From Opitutaceae bacterium (GTDB lineage Bacteria; Verrucomicrobiota; Verrucomicrobiia; Opitutales; Opitutaceae): a DNA stretch of 64,000 nucleotides. The notes under the pieces were generated by a model. It did not search any database. It was not told where the DNA came from and saw only the letters and a program-made list of their open reading frames with translations. Numbering within the stretch: position 1 is the stretch's first letter; each line of letters starts with the position of its first letter. Where the stretch lies: NCBI GenBank assembly GCA_016715765.1, contig JADJZJ010000009.1, positions 58,700 through 122,699 on the forward strand, given 5' to 3'. Below, piece after piece: positions 29,158 to 38,205 of the stretch. The position numbers and the translations under genes were made by a program.

Positions 29158-31596
29158 ATGCAGACGGCCTACATCGAGTATTCGATGTCGGTCATCATCT
29201 CGCGCGCCCTGCCCGACGCCCGCGACGGCCTCAAGCCCGTCCAGCGCCGCGTCCTCTACGCGATGCTCCGCGAGGGCCTGCTGCACAACCGGTCCTTCGA
29301 CAAGTGCGCCGGCGTCGTCGGCGAAGTGCTGAAGAACTACCACCCGCACGGCGATTCCTCCGTCTACGACACCCTCGTCCGCATGGCCCAGCCCTGGGTC
29401 ATGCGCTACCCGCTCATCGACCCGCAGGGCAACTTCGGCTCCGTGGACGGCGATCCCCCGGCCGCCTACCGTTACACCGAGGCCCGGCTCAAGGACATGG
29501 CCGAGGACCTGCTGAAGGACATCGAGGAGGACACGGTCGACTTCGCGCCCAACTACAAGGAGTCGACCACCGAGCCCACCGTCCTGCCCTCCGCCCTGCC
29601 GAACCTGCTGATGAACGGCTCGACCGGCATCGCCGTCGGCATGACGACCAACATCCCGCCGCACAACCTCGACGAGATCATCGACGCCACCGTCGCCATC
29701 ATCGACCACCCCCGCATCACGGTCGACGAGTTGTGCGAGATCGTCCGCGGACCCGATTTCCCCACCGGCGGCGTCATCTCCGGCCGCGAGGGCATCCTCA
29801 GCTACCTGAAGACCGGCAAGGGCATCGTCCGCACCCGCGGCAAGGCCCACACCGAGGAACTCAAGGGCGGCATGGAGCAGATCGTCATCACCGAGATTCC
29901 GTACAACGTGAATCGCGCCACCCTCGTCACCCGCATCGCCGAACTCGTCGGCGAGAAGGAGATCGACGGCATCCGCGACCTGCGCGACGAGTCCGACGAG
30001 AACACCCGCATCGTCATCGAACTGAAGCGCGGCGAGCAGGCCAAGGTGGTCATCAACCAGCTCTTCCAGAAGACCGCCCTCGAGTCCTCCTTCGGCGTCA
30101 CCCTGCTGGCCCTCGACAAGAAGCGGCCGAAGCAGATGAACATCAAGGAGCTCATCGAGTGCTACATCGAGCACCGCCGCGATGTCATCACCCGCCGCAC
30201 GAAGTTCCGGCTCCGGCAGGCGCTCGACCGCGCCCACATCCTCGAGGGCTACATCATCGCGCTCGATAACCTCGACGACTTCGTGAAGATCATCCGCGCC
30301 TCCTCCAACCGCGAGGACGCCAAGGTGAAATTGATGGCGAAGTACCCGCTCTCCGAGCGCCAGACCGACGCCATCCTGGAACTCCGCCTCTACCAGCTCA
30401 CCGGGCTGGAACGCGGCAAAATCGAAGCCGAATACCTCGAACTCATGAAGCTCATCGAGGAACTGAAGGGCATCCTCGAGTCCGAGGCCAAGCTTCTCGC
30501 CCTCATCAAGAAGGAACTCGCCGAGATGAAGGCGAAGTACACCTCGCCCCGCCGCACCGAGATCATCGGCGCGGCCGGCGAATTCCGCATGGAGGACGTC
30601 GTCCCCAACGAGGGCTGCGTCATCACCGTCTCCCACCTCGGCTTCATCAAGCGCACCCCCGTCGCCGAGTACCGCTCGCAAAAGCGCGGCGGCAAGGGCG
30701 TCATCGGCACCGACACCTACGACGAGGACTTCGTGGAGCACCTCTTCACGGCCTCGACGCATGACTACATCCTGTTCCTCACCAGCATCGGCCAGTGCCA
30801 TGCCAAGAAGGTCTACGACGTCCCCGAGGGCACCCGCACCTCCAAGGGCAAGTCCGTCGCCTCCTTCCTGCGCCTGGCCGAGGGCGAGAAAATCGCCGCC
30901 ATGCTCTGCGTGAAGGACTTCGCGGCCGACCGCTATCTCGTGATGGCCACCAAGCGCGGCATCATCAAGAAGAGCTCCCTCTCCGACTACGCCAACTGCA
31001 CCCGCGAGGGCGGCCTCATCGGCATCAACCTCGCGGAAGGCGACAGCGTCATCGGCACCGTCCTCACCACCGGCGAGAACGAGCTCATCCTCGTCTCCCA
31101 CCAGGGCCTCGCTGTCCGCTTCCGCGAACGCGACGCCGAGAGCGGCGAGGACCTTTTCCGCCCCACCGGCCGGGCCACGGGCGGCGTCACGGGCATGCGC
31201 TTCAAGCTCGAGAGCGACTACCTCGACGTCATCGAGGTCGTGGACCACGAGGCCAAGTTCCTGGTCGCCAGCGAGGCCGGCCTCGGCGTCCGCACCCGGT
31301 TCGAGGACTACCGCCTCATCAACCGCGGCGGCTCCGGCGTGTGGGCCATCACCCTCCCCGAGGACAATTCCATCAACCTCGCCGGCGCGCTGAGCGTGCG
31401 CGACGACGACGAGATCATGCTCCTCACGGCCAAGGGCCAGAGCGTCCGCTGCCCGGTCAACACCATCCGCGAGACCAACCGCGGCGCCAAGGGCGTGAAG
31501 CTTCTCACCCTCGCCGAGGGCGACAAGCTCCTCAGCATCGCCCGCATCGTCGAGACCGCCGAGGAACAGGAAGCCAACGCCGAACCGGCGGAGTAA
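29158..31596 (+). CDS. gyrA: DNA gyrase subunit A
   Basis: Breakage-reunion subunit. From ATG 29158 it has 812 residues: MQTAYIEYSMSVI, catalytic Y106 in YRYTEARL (E. coli Y122), a coiled-coil gate, and six C-terminal blades with the GyrA box QKRGGKG at 508-514. The N-terminal arm seems cut off. A plausible native start is ATG 29088 (MYTAAEKPPASARIP), one frame away; removing one A from AAA near 29134 joins it as RIPNLSNITDI to the main frame. The real gene is therefore probably 29088-31596 with a sequence error, or the shorter start is used. Confidence 0.93.
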   Translation: MQTAYIEYSMSVIISRALPDARDGLKPVQRRVLYAMLREGLLHNRSFDKCAGVVGEVLKNYHPHGDSSVYDTLVRMAQPWVMRYPLIDPQGNFGSVDGDPPAAYRYTEARLKDMAEDLLKDIEEDTVDFAPNYKESTTEPTVLPSALPNLLMNGSTGIAVGMTTNIPPHNLDEIIDATVAIIDHPRITVDELCEIVRGPDFPTGGVISGREGILSYLKTGKGIVRTRGKAHTEELKGGMEQIVITEIPYNVNRATLVTRIAELVGEKEIDGIRDLRDESDENTRIVIELKRGEQAKVVINQLFQKTALESSFGVTLLALDKKRPKQMNIKELIECYIEHRRDVITRRTKFRLRQALDRAHILEGYIIALDNLDDFVKIIRASSNREDAKVKLMAKYPLSERQTDAILELRLYQLTGLERGKIEAEYLELMKLIEELKGILESEAKLLALIKKELAEMKAKYTSPRRTEIIGAAGEFRMEDVVPNEGCVITVSHLGFIKRTPVAEYRSQKRGGKGVIGTDTYDEDFVEHLFTASTHDYILFLTSIGQCHAKKVYDVPEGTRTSKGKSVASFLRLAEGEKIAAMLCVKDFAADRYLVMATKRGIIKKSSLSDYANCTREGGLIGINLAEGDSVIGTVLTTGENELILVSHQGLAVRFRERDAESGEDLFRPTGRATGGVTGMRFKLESDYLDVIEVVDHEAKFLVASEAGLGVRTRFEDYRLINRGGSGVWAITLPEDNSINLAGALSVRDDDEIMLLTAKGQSVRCPVNTIRETNRGAKGVKLLTLAEGDKLLSIARIVETAEEQEANAEPAE

Positions 31597-31617
31597 GGAT
31601 TCACCACTTGGATCCCT

Positions 31618-31711
31618 GTAGGGCCGGACCTTGGTCCGCGCCTCGGGTCGCGCCTCGGGGCACCTATTGGCCACGCGGCGCAAACAGGCGTCACCAAGGT
31701 GACGCCCTGCA
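31618..31711. repeat. REP-like family B pair
   Basis: The 31597-31785 gap holds a family B element at 31618-31642 (GTAGGGCCGGACCTTGGTCC) and an opposite-facing one at about 31687-31711 (GCGTCACCAAGGTGACGCC). The central CCTTGG/CCAAGG and the flanks GTAGGGC/GCCCTRC are shared while the stem bases differ, so the pairing is kept. Both flanking genes read into this gap. Confidence 0.65.
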
Positions 31712-31785
31712 TTCCGCTTTCCGTACGCTGATTCGGTTTGCGGCCTTAACCCGCCCGCGCGCACCGCCCGGAGACAGCGGCGGCG

Positions 31786-33891
31786 TCAGCCGGCCGCTGG
31801 CGCGCGGTTGCGCTTCGCGGTCAGCGCGAGATACGCCAGGAGATAGAGCACCAGGGCGAGCAGGGCCGTCGCCCGCAGTCCGCCGAGCATCGAAAAGTAT
31901 TCCAGGCAGCCGCCGAGCACCGCGCCCAGCAGGTTGGCGCCCAGGGCCGCCGCCGGATCCGGCTCGCGCTTCAGCAGCATCGGCACGATCACGCCGGCAA
32001 TCCCGATCGGCAGCCCCGTGAGCAGGCCCCCGATCAGGCCGCGGACCGGCAACGACAGGGTGTGGAGCCACCCGACGGGAAAAAAGTAGAGCAGCAGCAC
32101 GGCCAGGACCAACGCGCCAAACCACGGCCGCGGATCCTGCCACTGCCAGCGCACCACCGCGGCATTGGCGGCGATCACCATCACGAGAATGCCCGCGAAA
32201 ACCACGGAATTCACCACCCAGGTGGAACCGAACAGGAGTGACAGACTCGTCACCCCGCGGGTTTCGATCAGCAGGAAGGCCGCGCCCATCAGGAACAGCG
32301 GCCAGTGAAACGCCACCCCCTCCCGGCCAAAGCCGAAGACCCGGCGCACGCTCACCAGGGCGAAGGTCAGGATCAACCCGATCACCGCGAGGTAACCCCA
32401 CGGAATCACCCCGGGGCGCAGGTACAGGAACGGCCAGTCGTCGCTCGTGGTCTGAGTCTGCTCGTTGGTCCGCGCGGGGGTCAGTTTCATCCGCGCCGCG
32501 ATCATCGCCTCATCAAGTCGCGCCTCGGGTCGCGGCACGACGTACGTCACCGTGCCGCTGTGCAACCGGCTGTAAAAGGCGATGGGCTCGCGGCCCGTGG
32601 CGCGCGCGACGGTCCAATAGAGCCGCTCGAAAAACCAGTCGCCCGCCATGCAGGAAATGGCGAGCGAGAGGTGCCCGCCGGGGCCGACGTGGCCCCAGGC
32701 GGCCCGGATGCCTTCCTCGGTGTAAACGTAGTTGTCGAGCCGCAGCGTGGACATCGCCGAACTCATCGCGTGGGAGTCCAGGAGCCCGAAGCAGACCACG
32801 TCATACGCCTCGCCGCGGTGCTTGCTGAAGAAAGCGCGGGCGTCGTCCACCACCGGTTCCACCGCCGGATTCGCATAGGGCGCCTCCGGGTGCAGCTGCC
32901 GGCCGAGCGCGATGATGCGGCCGTCGATATCCACGCTCGTCACGTGCCGGTAACCGTGCCGCAGGGCGGCCTGCACGTCGTTGCCGGTGCCGGCGCCCAC
33001 CACCACGGCCCGGTCGCGCCTGGCATTGAGGACAAACGGCAGGTCGTAGAGATCGCGCAGCCCCTGCAGCGAAGACTCCTGTTCCGCCGGTCCGGCCGAT
33101 TGCGCGAGCCGCGCATCCGACAGGTTGTACATGTATTGGTGGAAGTCGCGATTGACGCGCAGCTCGATCTCGCCCGTGGTGAGCCGCAGCAGGTCGATGC
33201 GGTTGTACGGGGAATAAATCGCCGACTGCACCGACAGGTGCGCCAGCCAGATCACCGCGGCCGCCAGGATCACCGCACTCCAGTGCCGCGCCAGCCAGAC
33301 CAGGGGGATGCAGCCGAGGGCGAGCCAGACCGGCGGACCGGCATCGAAGTACGCCGCCAGGGTGAACGCCAGCACGCCGAGGAGCGAACCCGCCAGGTCC
33401 GCGTGGTAGGCCCGCAGCGTTTCCAGCCGGCCGAAGAAATACCCGAGCGGCGCGCCACAGCAGACGAACACCGCCACGATCAGCCCGAGCAGCCCGGCAA
33501 AGATCGCCATGTTGCCGGCAAACCGGTACACGTTGCCGGGCACGATCTGGGCGCCCCACAGCATGATGCTCTGGTCGGGAAAACCCATGCGCATCAGCCC
33601 GAGCGGCTGGGAGAACGCCAGCGCCAGCGAGAGCAGCAGCAATACCGGCAGGGCCAGATGCACCAGGCCCGGCCGCCGCCGGCCCAACGCCACCCCCAGG
33701 CCCATGCCGAGAAACGCGCAAATCAGGACGACATTGTTGAAATAAGCGAACACCCGGACCTGGGACGAAGTCCAGCGGATCAGGGCCAGTTCCAGCGCCA
33801 GGATGCCAAAGGTGGTCAGGCCGATCAGCCAGGGCAGCGGTTCGCGCCGCCGGGCCCACGCCGTGCTGTGGATGATTTGTTTGAAGCTCAA
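31786..33891 (-). CDS. Membrane-embedded spermidine-synthase-like methyltransferase-fold protein
   Basis: 701 residues. The N-terminal about 240 residues contain at least six membrane helices. A soluble Rossmann domain homologous to SpeE follows, with the nucleotide-binding motif VVVGAGTGNDVQAAL near residue 298, then SVDID and VVDDARAFFSKH. The C-terminal third again has about six helices. Such SpeE-like membrane proteins are common in Verrucomicrobiota and Myxococcota; a polyamine product is not proven. The gene stands alone between convergent and divergent neighbours. Confidence 0.75.
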   Translation of the reverse strand: MSFKQIIHSTAWARRREPLPWLIGLTTFGILALELALIRWTSSQVRVFAYFNNVVLICAFLGMGLGVALGRRRPGLVHLALPVLLLLSLALAFSQPLGLMRMGFPDQSIMLWGAQIVPGNVYRFAGNMAIFAGLLGLIVAVFVCCGAPLGYFFGRLETLRAYHADLAGSLLGVLAFTLAAYFDAGPPVWLALGCIPLVWLARHWSAVILAAAVIWLAHLSVQSAIYSPYNRIDLLRLTTGEIELRVNRDFHQYMYNLSDARLAQSAGPAEQESSLQGLRDLYDLPFVLNARRDRAVVVGAGTGNDVQAALRHGYRHVTSVDIDGRIIALGRQLHPEAPYANPAVEPVVDDARAFFSKHRGEAYDVVCFGLLDSHAMSSAMSTLRLDNYVYTEEGIRAAWGHVGPGGHLSLAISCMAGDWFFERLYWTVARATGREPIAFYSRLHSGTVTYVVPRPEARLDEAMIAARMKLTPARTNEQTQTTSDDWPFLYLRPGVIPWGYLAVIGLILTFALVSVRRVFGFGREGVAFHWPLFLMGAAFLLIETRGVTSLSLLFGSTWVVNSVVFAGILVMVIAANAAVVRWQWQDPRPWFGALVLAVLLLYFFPVGWLHTLSLPVRGLIGGLLTGLPIGIAGVIVPMLLKREPDPAAALGANLLGAVLGGCLEYFSMLGGLRATALLALVLYLLAYLALTAKRNRAPAAG

Positions 33892-34040
33892 AGGCGCCCA
33901 TCAAGTTTGGCCGGTGGGTGGCTTGGCAATACAAATGCCAGCGGCCCGCCCCGTTCGGGACCGGCCGGCATCGCTTCGTTTCATTTCCACCCTTGCCAAC
34001 CCCGGGAAGCCGGACTGACTTTTGCAGCTTCCCTCCCCGC

Positions 34041-34517
34041 ATGCCCGGCCGCCTGTCCCAACTTCTCGATCCCAACCGCATCAACCTGCATGTGCAGGGC
34101 ACCAAGCGCACCGTGGCGCTCAACGAGGTGGCCCGGCTGCTCTCCACCCACCCCGAGGTCGCGAACTTCGACGGTTTTTACAACGAACTGCTGGCCCGGG
34201 AACGGCTCGACACCACCTACCTGGGCAACGAGATCGCCCTGCCCCACGCCCGCACCGAGCACGTGAAGAGCATCGTGCTCGCCATCGGCCGCAGCGACAC
34301 CGGCATCCATTTCGAAAACTGCAACCAGACCGTCCGGCTGATGTTCATCCTCGGCACGCCGAAGTCGAATCCCACCGACTACCTCATGGTCGTCAGCACG
34401 CTCTGCAAAATCCTCAAGGAACCCGCCAACCGCGAGACGCTCATGGGCGCCGCCACCCCGGAGGAATTCGCCGCCGCCCTGACCGCGGCCGAGGCGAGAC
34501 TGTTCGCTCCCGCCTGA
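34041..34517 (+). CDS. PTS EIIA protein, nitrogen/fructose type (PtsN-like)
   Basis: A 158-residue phosphotransferase EIIA domain of the mannitol/fructose class. The phosphorylated histidine is H69 in GNEIALPHARTE, and the later LMFILGTPK segment fits the fold. As a stand-alone domain without a membrane EIIC nearby it is probably regulatory, like PtsN. The start ATG at 34041 removes an implausible upstream extension. It is followed 52 bases later by the CorA pair on the same strand. Confidence 0.85.
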   Translation: MPGRLSQLLDPNRINLHVQGTKRTVALNEVARLLSTHPEVANFDGFYNELLARERLDTTYLGNEIALPHARTEHVKSIVLAIGRSDTGIHFENCNQTVRLMFILGTPKSNPTDYLMVVSTLCKILKEPANRETLMGAATPEEFAAALTAAEARLFAPA

Positions 34518-34569
34518 CGCGGAAGCAGCCTTGGCAAAGGCGCCGCGACCCTTAGCCTGACTCCGCGGC

Positions 34570-35538
34570 ATGATCCATTCCTTCATCTTCAGCGAGGGCA
34601 AGCTCGTCGGCCAGGACCTCGAACTCGAGGCCCTGCGGCTCGTGGCGGCCGACAAGGGCCTGCTGCTCTGGGTCGATCTGGCCGATCCCACCCCGGAGGA
34701 AACCAAGTCCATCCTCGAGGGCGTCTTCCAGTTCCACCCGCTCGCCATCGAGGACTGCACCACGCCCAACTCGCTGCCCAAGGTGGAGGATTATGAGGAT
34801 TACCTCTTCCTCGTCATCCACGGCGTCGACTACACGCGCACCGACAAGTTCAGCACCACGGAGCTCGGGCTCTTTCTCGGCCGGGATTTCCTGGTCACCT
34901 TTCACCGCCGGCCCATGCGCAGCGTGCAAAGCACCATGGACCGCTGCACCAAGAACGTCGCCGGCATCACGCGCAGCGCCGACCGGCTGGCGCACCAGGT
35001 GCTCGATCTGCTGACCGACAACTACAAGCCCGTCGTCGAGGAACTCCGGGGCGAGATCGAGGAACTGGAGGAGACCGTGCTCGCCCGTTCCTCGGAGAAT
35101 CTCATCCCCTCCCTGCTCGCCCTGAAGAGCGATCTCTCCCACCTGCGGCAGACCGTGCGCCCGCAGCGCGACGTCATCAACCGCCTGGCCCATGGCGAGT
35201 CCCGCACCATCCGCGCCACCTCGCTGCCCTATTACCGCGACTTGCGCGACAACCTCATCCGCATTGATGAAACGGCCGCCGGCTACGCCGACCAGTTGCT
35301 GATCTCCTTCGATCTCTACCTCAACAAGTCGTCCTTCCAGGCCAACGAAGGCATCAAGGTGCTCACGGCCCTCACCGCCATCGCCCTGCCCGCCACCATC
35401 ATCGGCACCTGGTACGGGATGAACTTCAAGCACATGCCCGAGCTCCAATCGCCCTACGGCTACCCGGTCTGTGTCGGGATCACCCTGGTGCTCACGTTCT
35501 TCATGTGGATCTGGTGCAAGCGCCGGAAATGGATCTGA
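34570..35538 (+). CDS. CorA-family magnesium/cobalt channel
   Basis: 322 residues. A cytoplasmic alpha/beta funnel domain is followed by a long stalk helix. Two C-terminal membrane helices carry the selectivity motif G283-M284-N285 (WYGMNF) and a basic tail (KRRKW). Opening residues MIHSFIFSEGKLVGQDL are typical of the family. CorA pentamers let Mg2+ (or Co2+, Ni2+; some members Zn2+) pass the inner membrane. A second CorA begins 7 bases later. Confidence 0.9.
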   Translation: MIHSFIFSEGKLVGQDLELEALRLVAADKGLLLWVDLADPTPEETKSILEGVFQFHPLAIEDCTTPNSLPKVEDYEDYLFLVIHGVDYTRTDKFSTTELGLFLGRDFLVTFHRRPMRSVQSTMDRCTKNVAGITRSADRLAHQVLDLLTDNYKPVVEELRGEIEELEETVLARSSENLIPSLLALKSDLSHLRQTVRPQRDVINRLAHGESRTIRATSLPYYRDLRDNLIRIDETAAGYADQLLISFDLYLNKSSFQANEGIKVLTALTAIALPATIIGTWYGMNFKHMPELQSPYGYPVCVGITLVLTFFMWIWCKRRKWI

Positions 35539-35545
35539 CCGCGCC

Positions 35546-36517
35546 ATGATCACCACGCTCGTTTACCGGGACGCGCGCTTCGTCGCCCACAACCCGCCGG
35601 CCGACACCCTGGCCGCCCTGCGCGCCGAACCCGGCATCATGCTCTGGGTGGACCTCGCGTCGCCGACCGCTGACGAAACCAAACTGGTGCTCGAATCCGT
35701 CTTCGCCTTCCACCCCCTGGCCATCGAGGACTGCGTCATTGATTCGCCCTTTCCCAAGCTGGAGGAATACGACGACTACCTCTACCTCGTGATGCACGCC
35801 GTGGATTATTCGCAGGCCGGCAAGTTCACCACCACCGAGCTGGACCTCTTCCTGGGCAAGAACTTCATCGTCACCTTCCACCGCCAGCCGCTCAAACCCG
35901 TCCAGGCGGCGCTCGACCGCTACCTCAAGGCACCCGGCACCCCCGTGCGCGGCCCCGATCGCTTTGCCCACGGCATCCTCGACCTGATGGTCGAGGCCTA
36001 CAAACCCGCCCTCGACGAACTGCGCCGGGAACTCGAGGAAATCGAAAGCGGGGTGCTGCAGGAAATGGGACCCGACGAGCTCTTTCCCCGCGTGGCCGGC
36101 CTGCGCAAGGAGCTCTCCGCCCTGCGGCAGATTGTCCGCCCGCAGCGCGAGATCGCCGCCGTCCTCACGCAGGGCAAATCCCGGTTCATCCGGCCGCTCA
36201 TCGTCCCCTACCTGCGCGACCTGACCGAGGAGCTCAGCCGCATCGAATCGCAGGCCGGCGCCTGGGCCGAGCAGCTCATCCTCACCTTCCGGGTCTATCT
36301 CAACAAATCCGGCCATGAGGCCAACCTGGGCATCCGCGTCCTCACCGGCATCACCGCGCTGACCCTGCCCGTCATCATCATCGGCGGCTGGTACGGCATG
36401 AACTTTGAGCGCATGCACGAGACCGAGGCCGGTTACAGCTACTACATCGCCCTCGCCCTCATGTTCGCGGGCACCGCCGGCATGCTGCTGTTTCTCCGGC
36501 GCAAGAAGTGGCTCTGA
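35546..36517 (+). CDS. CorA-family magnesium/cobalt channel, tandem paralogue
   Basis: 323 residues with the same layout as the gene before it: funnel domain, stalk, two C-terminal helices and G284-M285-N286 (WYGMNF), ending LRRKKWL. Shared blocks include HPLAIEDC and TELxLFLG. The two differ throughout, so the duplication is old, and they may form distinct or mixed pentamers. The start is the ATG at 35546, 7 bases after the previous stop. Confidence 0.9.
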   Translation: MITTLVYRDARFVAHNPPADTLAALRAEPGIMLWVDLASPTADETKLVLESVFAFHPLAIEDCVIDSPFPKLEEYDDYLYLVMHAVDYSQAGKFTTTELDLFLGKNFIVTFHRQPLKPVQAALDRYLKAPGTPVRGPDRFAHGILDLMVEAYKPALDELRRELEEIESGVLQEMGPDELFPRVAGLRKELSALRQIVRPQREIAAVLTQGKSRFIRPLIVPYLRDLTEELSRIESQAGAWAEQLILTFRVYLNKSGHEANLGIRVLTGITALTLPVIIIGGWYGMNFERMHETEAGYSYYIALALMFAGTAGMLLFLRRKKWL

Positions 36518-36558
36518 GGCGGTCCGGGGCTATCCCGAAATCCGCTCACGCCTCTTTG

Positions 36559-36722
36559 TCGTTCTGAGCGAAGTGAAGTCCAGGCCGAAGTGTATCTTTG
36601 GGTAGCGCCCGACCTCCGGGCGGGCGGTTCGACGTGCGTCCGCCAATCGCGGCCCGTCCGGAGGCCGGGCCCTACCCAGGGAACGTGCCCTCCCCTTCGC
36701 AGCCTAAAGCCGCTCCTACCAT
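36559..36722. repeat. Interspersed palindromic repeats between corA and DUF2071 genes
   Basis: The 218-base gap has no gene. It holds GTCGTTCTGAGCGAAGTGAA at about 36559, a short dispersed element type known from many bacteria. A family B-like pair (GTAGCGCCCGACCTCCGGGC from 36602, and GAGGCCGGGCCCTACC ending 36676) follows. A family A half-element (AAAGCCGCTCCTACC) ends at 36720. Confidence 0.55.
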
Positions 36723-36735
36723 ACCGGCCGTGCCC

Positions 36736-37497
36736 TCAAACCCGCTCCAGCGGAAATATCTCCACGTCCACCGCCCGCGCCGCGCACACATGCTCGGGTT
36801 GACGGCCCGACGGATCGAATCCCGCCAGGGCCAGCATGCGTCCATCCCAGATCGGCACTTCCACCGGCGCGATTTCGTAGGGCGCATGCGCCACCCGCCC
36901 GGACCACAGCGCGTCGCGCCGGTCGTCATGCGCAAACAGCCGGTAGCGTTCCACGAGGAAAAACTCGCGGGACCCGACGGGCGCCGGCTTCGCCTCGCTG
37001 CCGGCATGATACAGGAACCGGCTTTCCCGTTCGTCCCCGTGGCGTACGGCGCAATACTCCACCCCGCCGTCCGCCAGCCGGCGCGCCCGCATGGTCGCAT
37101 GCTCATAGCGGAGATGGAAAAAACCGCGGGCGATCTTCACCGCCAGCCATTGGTTGCAATCGAGCGAGTAGAACCAGACCCCGGGCCGCCCCGCGGCATC
37201 ATGCACATAGGTCCGCACGTTGAGCTCCAGGAAATCCGAGAGCAGCGGCACGGTCGGGCAGAACCGGGGCCGGACCTTCCGCATGAAGAATGGCACCAGT
37301 CCGATCCAGGCCCGGCCGTCAAACGTATCCACGGTCAGGCCGCGCGGCAGGGTGCGCTGGACCGCCGCCGCGTCCCAGCTCCAATGCAGGAACAGCAGCT
37401 CCGCCCAGCGTTGGTACATGACGGCGCCGCGCGCGGGTCGCACGCGCTCGGCCAGACGCTGCGGTTCGGTCGGGATCGGCACGCCCAAACCTAGCAC
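36736..37497 (-). CDS. DUF2071 (YqjF-like) protein
   Basis: 253 residues with the hallmarks of DUF2071/YqjF: LLFLHWSWDAAAVQRTLPRGL near the start, DGRAWIGLVPFFM, NVRTYV and GVWFYSLD. A function for the family is not established. It lies 3 bases after the GNAT gene on the same strand, so the two form a short operon. Confidence 0.82.
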   Translation of the reverse strand: MLGLGVPIPTEPQRLAERVRPARGAVMYQRWAELLFLHWSWDAAAVQRTLPRGLTVDTFDGRAWIGLVPFFMRKVRPRFCPTVPLLSDFLELNVRTYVHDAAGRPGVWFYSLDCNQWLAVKIARGFFHLRYEHATMRARRLADGGVEYCAVRHGDERESRFLYHAGSEAKPAPVGSREFFLVERYRLFAHDDRRDALWSGRVAHAPYEIAPVEVPIWDGRMLALAGFDPSGRQPEHVCAARAVDVEIFPLERV

Positions 37498-37500
37498 GAC

Positions 37501-38088
37501 TCAGCGTTTCATCAAACGGTCCAGGCGCGCTTTCACTTCCGGCCACTCCGCCGCAATGATGGAATACATCACCGTGTCGCGCACGAATCCGTCGGGCATG
37601 ACCATGTGCTGCCGCAGCACTCCCTCCGGTTTCGCCCCGATGCGCTCAATGGCCGCCTGCGAACGCAGGTTGCGCCCGTCGGTCTTCAATTGGACCCGGT
37701 TGCAGCCCATAACCTCAAAGGCATGCCGCAGGAGCAGGGCCTTGGTTTCGGTGTTCACCCCCGTGCGCCACACCGCGCGGCCCAGCCAGGTGTGGCCGAT
37801 CTCCAGCCGGCGGTCCGCGGCCACCCAGTCAAAGTAACAGGTGCCGCCGACCGCTTCCTTCCGGGCCTTGTCGATGATCGCAAAGGCCAGACCCTCGCCG
37901 CGCGCCTGCAGCCCTTCCATGGTGGTTTTCCAAAGGTGAAGCGACTCCAGCGGATCCGGCCGGGCGTGCTTCATGAAGCACCACAGCTCCGGATCGGCGC
38001 CATGGCGCGCGAGCCCCGCCACATGCCCGGCGGCCAGCGGCTCAAGCCGCACCAGGCGGCCGGTGAGGGTGACGGGGACTAGGGACAT
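37501..38088 (-). CDS. GNAT-family N-acetyltransferase, RimJ/RimL-like
   Basis: 195 residues. The N-terminus TGRLVRLEPL and the later LEIGHTWLGRAVWRTGVNTE (acetyl-CoA binding region) are those of RimJ/RimL-type acetyltransferases. The final strand GVLRQHMVMPDG with RDTVMYS completes the fold. The substrate, protein N-terminus or small molecule, cannot be told. It is upstream of and coupled to the DUF2071 gene. Confidence 0.85.
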   Translation of the reverse strand: MSLVPVTLTGRLVRLEPLAAGHVAGLARHGADPELWCFMKHARPDPLESLHLWKTTMEGLQARGEGLAFAIIDKARKEAVGGTCYFDWVAADRRLEIGHTWLGRAVWRTGVNTETKALLLRHAFEVMGCNRVQLKTDGRNLRSQAAIERIGAKPEGVLRQHMVMPDGFVRDTVMYSIIAAEWPEVKARLDRLMKR

Positions 38089-38205
38089 GGAAGTATCAGC
38101 ATTCGCTGGTCCTCAGTGGGTAGGGCCCGGCCTCCCTCCTTCGCCAAGCCGGACGGGTCGGGGGGGCCTGCGCATATCGATCCGGCCGGGCCTGAAACGC
38201 GCCGC

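Noticed and set aside
28938..30269. Open frame on plus through the first half of gyrA
   Set aside because: Arg/Pro/His-rich shadow of gyrA. Only its short segment from ATG 29088 looks real, as the displaced gyrA N-terminus.
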